From the NCBI GenBank assembly GCA_026182355.1, contig JAPFBL010000255.1:5209501-5273500 (forward strand): a stretch of 64,000 bases of DNA, given 5' to 3'. The notes beneath the pieces are model-generated. The model did no database searches. It saw only the letters and a list, made by a program, of their open reading frames with translations, and was not told where the DNA came from. Shown here piece by piece: positions 55,380 to 64,000 of this stretch. Position 1 is the stretch's first letter; every line of letters starts with the position of its first letter. Source of the DNA: Hermatobates lingyangjiaoensis. Taxonomy: Eukaryota; Arthropoda; Insecta; Hemiptera; Hermatobatidae. Position numbers and translations under genes: made by a program.

Positions 55380-57194
55380 GGCATTCGTAACAGCTTTTTA
55401 GCTATTGGTATGAATGATTTTAGTTTTTATTCGATAGTTTAATTCCAACAAATTTTGATTCAATTGAAATTTAGTACAAATGCCCCACAATATAAAAATG
55501 ACAAAGCAGGAAAATGAGTAATTCAAAGAAAAAAAACCTCTCTGATTGATTATTATTAATATTTGATATTAGTCTGTCTGGAGCCACAGCGAGCTACTAA
55601 TTTTTAATGAGGTAATTAATTAAAAGTCGCGAGACGCTTAATATCAGGGATTCTTTTTTAGTTATTGCAAAAAATACTGAATGAGATCTGAACGTCTTCA
55701 GATGTTCATATTTCGGGATTGAAGGGGTACTAACAAATACGACTGAAATATGTAATCTTGCATTGCTAATTTAATAAACGGCGTGCGATGAATTGACAAT
55801 GATGAACTACACTAACCTTAAACACATAGAAACCATTTTAGAACTTATTTCAGAGTATTTATATTTTTCTTCGAAAATAGTGTTTAGTTTAAAATAGCGT
55901 TTGATAGTTGGACTATAAACACTAAATTGATGTATGACTCATATTTTAGAATTGATTAGTATAACTATAAATACAGTATCTTTGATATGTAAACTTAAAA
56001 ATAAAATACTTACCACTGAATGATATGCTCATTTAGTTTTAGACAATACACCAATTGTCTGATGATGTTATATGAAAACTGGGACAAACATTCATTCTGT
56101 AAAGAGGAAACCTTATTGTCTGAATTAAACGATTGTTACAGGTTTTTTTTACAGGAAAGAAATAGTGCCTGTAATTGGAAAGAAATACACCTAATTTGAT
56201 CAAGACTGTTGAATGAGGAAATTACAGTCAGTGTCGGAGATACGGAATCCTATCGAAGGAATTGCACCATTAGTGCAATTAGAACGGAAATAAACATTCA
56301 TTATTTATATAAATGTCCTCTTTGAACCTTTTGTTCAAACAAAACATAATATATAAATAAGAGAAACACAAGAACACTAAAACAATACTATTATTCATAT
56401 AGTATTACTATTATATATATTATTTTTACTTCTTTAAGCACTTTAATACCAGATCTAACATTAATTGGTATCACATGCATTTTCTCAAACTAATAATGTA
56501 TAATTGTTATGATCATGCTTCCACATCATTCACTGAAATACTGAAGTAAATTCATAATGAAATATTCAAACAATATTACTTATACTAATTAACAAAAAAA
56601 TGAGTTACAAATAAAAACTTAAAATATAAATGCTTCATTTCCATAGGAAATTTTATTCAAGGGCAGTTCTGAGTTCCAAATAATTATAATTTATCAGAAA
56701 ACTTAATTTGGTGTTATCTTTACTAAACTTACTGTTTACAATGAAGTGCATGTAATATATATACATTACAATCAAAGTCATGGACAATCAATTCAATTAA
56801 GTCATTTGTTTCAATGCATAAAACACTTTCATGATCTGACGAAATGTATCAGTAGTTATGGATCTTGAAGTAATGAGTAATGTTTCATTTAAGTCCCATC
56901 CCCTTTTGAGAGATCATTTATCTTTCAAGAGGGTGAAAAGTTAGAAGACCGTCAGGTGATAAAAATAAGTATAAATTATATTAAAATCAGGGGAATAATA
57001 ACTTCATGGAGACTTGACCAATATGACACCATTTTTTTTAAAAGTGAGTAAGTTTTTTTAAAAATAACTTTAATATTTAAGAATACTTACACATTTGCTT
57101 ACTTAAGGAGTATAATAAACGGGATCAGATGAAGAGCTAATGATTTAGGGTCTGTTGAGAGAGGGAGCAAGCAGATACCAAAGGAATATCCTTC
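55380..57194. other. AT-rich non-coding DNA
   Basis: No gene or repeat identified on either strand. Confidence 0.5.
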
Positions 57195-57990
57195 GGCGAA
57201 ATCGCTTTTTAATACTTTTCTACAGAGAGTGTTAGCAAAGTATACTTAGATACCACATAAGAAACCATATTAAATGAATCAATTCAGCACTTAGTATTTG
57301 CTGATGATCTAGACTTAATAGAAGGGGTAGAGAAAGTTTGTAGATGTCTATTGGAGGGTAACTAGAGAAAGTCAACCTGCCGGTCCAGCGATAAATACTT
57401 CAAAAAACAGTGTATAAAAGTTAGAATAAGACAGGAACAGGGAATATCTGCAGTATAGTTGATCGGGAGTTTGAGATAGTTAACAATTTTGTCTATTTAT
57501 ATGAAGTAAACAGTGTAGTTGATGAAACCGACGAGAAACGAAAAAGAATTAACGCTTGAAATAGAAGTTATTTTTTCCTCATCAATAACTTAATAATAAA
57601 TATATGTCATGTATTATCAACTTTAAAATATTGAAACCACTTAAGATATATTGTGATCTATGGTATAAGACGACAGTCATAACAGAAAACTCAACATCTC
57701 TCTTAAATATATTCAACAAGAAAGTTCTATGCAAGATTCATGGACCAACTCAAGAATGTCATGATTGGAGATATAGTAAACATGCAAACTCCAGGATCTG
57801 TTTACAGATATTTGTCATCTAATGTTCGAGTTTGCGATAGTGCAGGCATGTTAACCAAATGGGAGGAGACAGGCTGATCCAGCCCCTAAGGCACGCGTCT
57901 TACGGCAATACCAAGAGAGATCGTTGGACTACGTAGAAAAGGTTATTAAACAGGTTAACTAATCTTCAACTTTGAAAGATTTAGAAGGCA
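57195..57990 (+). pseudogene. Decayed LINE reverse transcriptase fragment
   Basis: In one frame from about 57276 the DNA reads HLVFADDLDLIEGVEKV, containing the FADD catalytic box of reverse transcriptase (about 57294-57305). About 180 bases on, another stretch reads NFVYLYEVNSVVDETDEKRK then RINA, a stop, and NRSYFFL. A further shifted stretch reads LKIYCDLWYKTTVITEN and FNKKVLCKIHGPTQECHDW. This order matches the RT thumb and downstream region of LINEs ('NFxYLGSEVN... EIKRRIxxANR... LYKTLIxPVxxYGxExW... FERKxLRKIYGP'). Several stops and frameshifts show that it is long dead. Its 5' limit is unclear. Confidence 0.75.
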
Positions 57991-60631
57991 AAAAACAAAT
58001 CCTCAGACAAAATATTACTCGATCCGTCGTTCAAAGAAGTATAATAAACAAACATGACGTAAAAAAATAGTTCTGTAAATGTTGATAAATTTGAAATGAC
58101 TGTTAAATTCTTCCTACAAATAAGGTTCACAACATTTGAACTTTTTTAGAAAATTTTAAGTACCTTTATGTCAGAATATTCGATTGTTATTTTTAGACAT
58201 AATTGCAAGACCAAAACTACCGATTACGTCAAGTTAATGGTGCTTGTCACGTGAGAATATGTCAAATAAGAAAACTGTTTTTATAGTGCAACTAATAGAT
58301 TGATTTTCTATTGTTGATAACATTTTAAAAATAGTTTTTAAAGCTTTCAATCTGATCAAGTGTTTATGTATTATCATTTTCTAATAATAGAAATATCCTG
58401 GTGATGTTAAATGCAATTTTCTATAGAGACCAGAAGAACGCGATGTAAGTAAAATGAAATAAATACCAGATTCCTGTGTTGGTATAATGTACTGTAAGGC
58501 ACCTTTCACATTTTTTACTTGTGCCGAAAAACTGTCTAGTTCTTCTAATCTAAGACCCATTTAAATATCTAGTTACATTATAATACATCCTGTAACTTGG
58601 TTATTGTTACAAATTTGTGAGGCAGGTGAACATTGTCGGGAGATTTAGAGTTTCTGTTTTCATTTTGATATCTGTATCTAGGTTTGTTTCCTAATTGCTT
58701 TACTGAATTCGTTTTCACGTATTGCAGTTGTGATAGCCTCTCACGTTTATAGCACTTTCAGCCACAATTGTACAAACCGAAGTATATCGTATGGATGTAA
58801 AAAGTAAATTGGTGAAAATATTTGTTTTAAATTAATTTCTTTATAATAATGTAAAGAAAAAGTATAACATTATATGTATAATTCAATGGACCAAAATTTA
58901 TAATTAAAATTTATAATTCATTTATAAATCCTAATATTACAAGTTCATTACAGTACTTTAATACTATTTTAATAAATTTTACTTATTGAATAAATTAGAA
59001 AATTATTTAAAATTTACTATTATGTTCTAACTATAAATACAACGAAACTATAAAAATAAAAGAAAATATCAATATATTAACTATATTTACTATGAAATAA
59101 CTACTTTTAGAAATAAATCTGGGAATATAAAAAGTATCTAAGTATAAATTAAATATTCTTTGGAATGTTAAGACTACTATTTGGATTAAAAGTTTGATTG
59201 AGGTAAGTTCCAATTGACTTTCAACTTATTATTAAATTACTTGTGTGTTGAATTTAAATAGACATCATTCTTGTTGTTTCTGTTGTGATAAATCTCAAAC
59301 GCTTTCAACTAACTGACAGCTCAAGTAATGCCCATTTCAATGCGATCTCCTGAGCTGTTCCAGCACATGGGTAAAGTTAAACAGAACAGAGTTCTTGTCA
59401 AGGTCCCCACCTAATTTATATTCCTGAGGCAGACTAAGCCAATCCACTTAATCACATTTTGGTAGAATCTTAAATTGCCGTCTTTTGAAATAATATAATT
59501 AGCTCCATACTGTCGTCATTTTTTTTTTCACTAAGACTAAATTAAAAAACTTCAAAATTCCTAGTATGTTGCCTACTAAATATTTTGTTTGCTGAATAAC
59601 TTTATGTAAACTGTAAAATTATATTCTAACCAAAATTAAAAGTTGTGCAAAATAAAATAAAAATATTATTTAACTTAAAAATGGACACAACCTAGTAATG
59701 ATCTCTTTGGATAGGTAGTCTTATTTATTGAAAACTGTTTGTTTTCCACTAAGAATGAAAGACGAGCTATATGTAATGCAGTTTTTTGTAATATATTTTA
59801 ACATATCAATTGTTATTTTTTTATATTACTTTTATATTTTTTTATTTAAGGTATCGTCTGCCTTATGCATTTACTCTCTTTGCATATTACTCTTTCCTTT
59901 AATGTATTATATATAACAAAACAAAGTCTAATAAGAAATAAAATCAGAGGCTGTTCTCACTCAACTTTAATATAAGTAAACAAATTTTCAAAGTCATTGA
60001 AAATCAATTTATTTCCCTTTATTGTAATTTGACTACCTTAATTTTGTCAGTTACAATTTAATTTATTGCAGTGCTATAGCACTTCGAAAACTAAATAAGA
60101 ATCGATAACTAATAATTAAAACTGGGCACACTCCTTGATTACAGTATTAATGAAATCAGTAAACATAATTATTAGTTACAAATCATGTTACAAGACACGT
60201 TGTTAATGCACAGAGTAACATTTAAGAAGATAATTGTATTATTTTAATGTAAATAGATAACTAACTTAAAAAGAATTGTTTTTGATATCTTAATGTGTTT
60301 TCATGTCTTCAATACTCTTGAGTCTTTTTTTGAAGTTTTATGATAATATTGTGACCTTGTGGGTAAGTGTCTATCAAAAATATTCAGCATATGCTGCAGG
60401 TTCCACTGTTTGATGGATCAAATTGATTTGGTCAATTTAGCATTTTTTTATTAATTTGACTAAAACAAAATTGTTATTTATAGGTTTGAATGAAAAAAAT
60501 TTCAATTTCAAATAGCAGTAGTAGTGTACCCCCAAAAAATATAGTAATTCAGGATATATAATTGCTTCGTGGTAAATAATTATGGAACCAATTTTCTATT
60601 AATTGTTCTATTAATTTGGAACCAATTTTTA
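57991..60631. other. AT-rich non-coding DNA
   Basis: No gene. A possible isolated left end of the TACTTTACT family is at about 59953-59988 (CTCACTCAACTTTAATATAA), but nothing downstream of it matches other copies. Confidence 0.45.
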
Positions 60632-61790
60632 CATCACTATAAGTAAAGTATAGCGATGTTGAAAAAATTTGATCTCGAGAAGTTGAGGGAAATACATGTT
60701 TTGAGGTCCCCAAAGTCGGTTTATGAAGTTTTTTCGATGAGGTGTGTGTGGGTGGGTTGGAGTGTATGAAAAATGTTGTGTAAACACTACAGTTCACAAT
60801 CTTTGATGGTTCAAATTAATATTTGACACAAAAATGGGTCTCATAGTGTATAGTGTCGTATAGTTTGGGAGCAATTATACATGATGGGAAAGTCACTTTT
60901 TTGCCAAAAACCTGGTTTTAGATAACTTTATTTTTCTCCTAAACTACTAATTCTATAGTATTAAAAGGTATAAATTTTGGCATTACCTTGGGAGTTATAA
61001 AACCAAGAATTGAAAAAATTTTCAGATATTTTTAAAACAGAATTTTTTTTTCAATAAAATGTAAAAATGTTCACTTGTGATTCAATTTCAAAGCTTCTGA
61101 GAACAATACAAGCCATACCGGTTAACAGATCAGGATGAAATTATACCTAAAATTATAAAATTATGCAGAAGATGAGTTGAAGTAAATCATTTCAATATTG
61201 CATGAACCAAAAGGGCATTAAGGTCAATTTTATGTTTTCAGAATGTGTTTTTTTGACGCCAAACGGTTTCTATAGAACAATTAAATTTTTCCCAAAAATG
61301 GAACAAAAAATTAGCAATTTATAAAAAAAAATTGGGGAAATTTCAATTACCGCAAAGAGCAATAAATTAATAAGAACTGAGTTTTCATCCTGGACTGATG
61401 GTTTACTTGCTATTCTTGTCGGATTTGTATGAAGTTCTACTTGATATCATATGATGAATGCAAACTCTTTGTCTAGAAGAGGTAACAACTTTTGATCACA
61501 TGATATCTGTTTTCGAGAAAATCATCTTGCAATGGACACTTATATATACTGTTAATATTGTCTTAGCATTTTTTTATTAATTTGACTAAAACAAAATTGA
61601 TAATTTATAGGTTTAATGAAAAAAATTAAAATTTAAATGATTTAAGACATAATATGATGTGTAAGAAGAATAAATTCTTACGTATAAAAAAAATCAACGC
61701 TAATTTATTATGCTTTCCATGGTATGATAGGTTTGTCTAATCAATCCATATGTTGCATCCTTGAACATGACTTCATATTAGTCTAGACTT
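60632..61790 (-). mobile_element. TACTTTACT-family repeat, inverted copy E
   Basis: It reads on the minus strand relative to copies A-D. The terminal hairpin is half preserved (CACTATAAGTAAAGTATAGC at 60635), followed by reverse-complement matches to ATGTTTTGAGGTCCC, GTGGGTGGG, CACAAAAATGGG, CATGATGGGAAAGTCACTTT and AGCAATAAATTAATAAGAAC. The part at 61700-61760 (CATGGTATGATAGGTTTGTC) matches a segment present in copy B but not in A. The interior is diverged and contains a local duplication. Confidence 0.68.
61431..61525 (+). repeat. Local direct repeat inside/next to copy E, copy 1
   Basis: GATGAATGCAAACTCTTTGT and TCTAGAAG, then CTTTTGATCACA, recur at 61880-61975 with about 85% identity. 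Confidence 0.7.
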
Positions 61791-61879
61791 AATACGTATA
61801 TTTGTCAAGAATACTATGTCTTCAAAGGATTTAAAAATATATGCAGATCACCTACTAGAATTTGTTTACTACCATGAAT

Positions 61880-61975
61880 GGAAGTTGTATTTGACATCAT
61901 ACGATGAATGCAAACTCTGTGTCTAGAAGGTTTGTTAGAAACCTTTGATCACAGTATATTTGTTCTCAAACCAAA
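61880..61975 (+). repeat. Local direct repeat, copy 2
   Basis: The second copy of the GATGAATGCAAACTCTNTGT repeat, 450 bases downstream of the first. Confidence 0.7.
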
Positions 61976-62810
61976 GTATTCTGTCAAATCAAAGCTAAAA
62001 CAATAGAAGTGAGAGATACTTCTCCAACTATATTTGAAGTTTGAAAATGAATAACAAAATTTACAGACAGAGATGAATTTTGTATGTAAAAAACCAAATT
62101 GAGTTTTTTAACGCCAACTGACAATTAGATTACACAAGGAACGAGACCTAGAATTTCAGAAATCTAAATCAAAAAATATTTTTCAATATTTTAATTTATC
62201 TAGAATGAATGCTTGATTTAGATAAGAAGAAAATATGACAATTTTATTGACTTTTTTAAAGCCACAGTCCACCCAGTTTGATACATCTTAATAGAGTTCA
62301 ACAGTTATACAGTTTATGGTGTAGTAAAGAATCCTATTCCATCGACTCAACAAGTTTAAGTTGTGGAAATACGATGCGATATCTACCATAATACTTTACA
62401 AGTAAGTCATACAACCTACTTATATGCACAATCAGCCCACCCCTGGTCACATTTTTGGTCTAATTAAAAACAACTGAACTCACTGGTGATTTCTAGTACT
62501 AATTCATGTATACACGAAACATACTCGTTTTTATGAGTATTACTATTGTTTTTACTATCTTTTTTTTAAAAAAAATGTATACTAGAAATAATTGAAGAAG
62601 GATTACAGTTGTCTAATAAAACTGATATTTCCAATTTTAAAACTTTAAATAACTGTCATATTGTTTCCCTTAAGGATAATACTACAGACACTTCTAACTC
62701 TTTACAAAATTTATGATTTATCATACAACAATTAGAAAACTTTAGTCACAATTTTTGGCTATTTTTCCAGGAACTGTAAATCTTTATAAAATTTCCATGA
62801 CAATTGCCAA
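61976..62810. other. AT-rich non-coding DNA
   Basis: Nothing recognisable. Confidence 0.5.
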
Positions 62811-62916
62811 ATTATAGACGCGACATTAAAATCAATTAAGTAATTACATTAAGTAAATAAATAATTATAGACGCGACATTAAAATCAATTAAGTAATTAC
62901 ATTAAGCAAAGAAATA
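62811..62916 (+). repeat. Tandem duplication, 53-bp unit, two copies
   Basis: ATTATAGACGCGACATTAAA and the following bases to AATAAATA occur at 62811-62863 and again at 62864-62916, differing only by a few bases near the end (AAGTAAATAAATA, then AAGCAAAGAAATA). This is a recent tandem duplication. Confidence 0.92.
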
Positions 62917-64000
62917 ATTAATATAGTTGTAATATATTGCAGTTTAAGCCAATCAACATGTTTACAAAATTAAAATGATTAATAAAATTTAAACCATAGC
63001 TCATTTATTCGAAGTAAAACCGTGCACTACTATTGGCTTATAGATTTTTACTTTTTTCTAATAATTTTCCCGATGGAACACCTCTTTTCTTTGCATGACA
63101 CTCAAATTGTACAGAATTTCATAAATAGGAAATTAGGAATTAAAATACGAGTAAATTGGAATTGCGTCTTTAGGTTTGAAAAAATGTCTACTTTCAAAAG
63201 TTAATTTATTTTATTCATTTAATTTACTTTTTTTTTAAATCAACCAAAAAGAAGTTATTTCTGAGAAACTAATTCTTTTTGAATCGCATTTTCTCTGATA
63301 GAAGGAAGAAGTAAAGAAATTTACTTTTTATAATTATCTAATTCAGAATATTTAAAGGGCTGCCAAGGTTAAACTTCAAAGATTCGTCTTTATTTTATGC
63401 AAGGCATTTATCTTCCGCAAATTTTAAAAAAGGTTAATAACATTTATTGATGGTTCCAGAAATTGAGTATTAATCAAATATTGATTTCTATTAAGTACTG
63501 ATTCGTAATTATAATTAATATTACTAACTATGTAACTAGTGATTGTCTACAGTAGTCATACTATTGGAAGTTTGACGACTAGTTGTAATTGTATGAAATA
63601 CATCAATAACAATTTACTAAAAGAATCAATTTAAGAATGCTTAAAATGAAACCAGTTGGAGTGACTAAGTAAGGACTAAGCAACTATGGGCATGGATTGA
63701 TTAATCTTTGTTGGGTTTTTCATTCCTTCTTCACAATCCTTTCTTCTGCCTCCCACCCCTTCAATTACTCACCCTTTCTTCCATTTTCTTCTACTCCCTC
63801 CCCTTTAGGCAGTTACCTGTTTTCCTTTTTCTTCTTAGTCTCCAGTCTCTGTTGCTATTCTACCCTCGTATTCAATTTCTATCTGTAACCCTCGGTAGCC
63901 TTTTTACCAAGTGACTATCAGTCTTTTAAGGACTACTTGGATTCGTGGAAGCTCATCTTCATGAATTCAACCTTGTGTACTTCACAACAACTGTCTTGAA
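62917..64000. other. AT-rich non-coding DNA, pyrimidine-rich near the right edge
   Basis: No gene. From about 63710 to 63900 the plus strand is rich in C and T (CCTCCCACCCCTTCAATTAC), giving two overlapping short frames with no family features. The window ends without a clear feature. Confidence 0.45.

Noticed and set aside
56057..56090. Another possible hammerhead (CTGATGA with TTGTC/GACAA outer pairing)
   Set aside because: Stem II does not form and the region after GAA is not palindromic, so it is probably a chance match.
1..64000. CRISPR array, bacterial operons or prophage
   Set aside because: No regularly spaced short repeats and no bacterial-type genes; LINEs, a SINE and the composition show eukaryotic nuclear DNA.
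1..64000. Penelope-like protein (RT or GIY-YIG endonuclease) that would own the ribozyme-like repeats
   Set aside because: No frame on either strand shows the expected motifs; only non-coding terminal-type units are present.

Overview
The window is AT-rich eukaryotic intergenic DNA with no recognisable host protein-coding gene, tRNA gene or rRNA gene. Everything that can be named is mobile or repetitive. The best preserved element is an arthropod-type Jockey LINE. Together with the tRNA-derived SINE and several LINE 3' ends of types common in insects, this suggests an arthropod, plausibly a hemipteran insect (low confidence).

Layout. Positions 1-9,700 hold AT-rich DNA, a 1.6-kb repeat with inverted ends (3610-5240), a GC-rich island (6715-7475) and small relics. 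Between 9.7 and 17.4 kb lie an inverted repeat, a LINE 3' end (11304-11790), and a nearly full-length Jockey LINE on the minus strand (12536-16984) flanked by a 10-11 bp target-site duplication. That LINE has an intact ORF1 (gag-like, three zinc knuckles). Its ORF2 (endonuclease plus reverse transcriptase) is split by one frameshift. From 21 to 32.4 kb there is a dense cluster of palindromes, TA microsatellites and more copies of the 1.6-kb repeat family. From 32.4 to 49 kb there are further copies, a SINE at about 46.2-46.45 kb and a CT microsatellite. The 49-51.3 kb stretch is a hotspot of nested palindromes set in (TA)n tracts. From 52 to 64 kb there are a 640-bp inverted repeat, a 5'-truncated LINE with a perfect 12-bp duplication (55003-55379), a decayed reverse-transcriptase relic (57195-57990) and another copy of the 1.6-kb family.

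Main discovery candidate. At least six otherwise unrelated short repeat families share one folding plan: a short stem I, the heptamer CTGANGA, one unpaired base, a stem II hairpin, GAA, a fully self-complementary stem III (ACGT, AATT, ACATGT, AGATCT or ACGCGT), one H base, then the partner strand of stem I. Most of these families sit in palindromes bordered by (TA)n. The plan matches the hammerhead ribozyme core, in the short-stem-III form reported for Penelope-like retroelements, with one consistent deviation (the extra base before stem II). No Penelope protein is visible, so these would be the terminal, non-coding parts of such elements or non-autonomous derivatives. Catalytic activity is inferred, not shown.

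Nothing here behaves as an operon or host pathway. The functional relationships visible are those within the Jockey element: ORF1 and ORF2 overlap as ATGA, giving coupled translation of the RNA-binding and replicase proteins.
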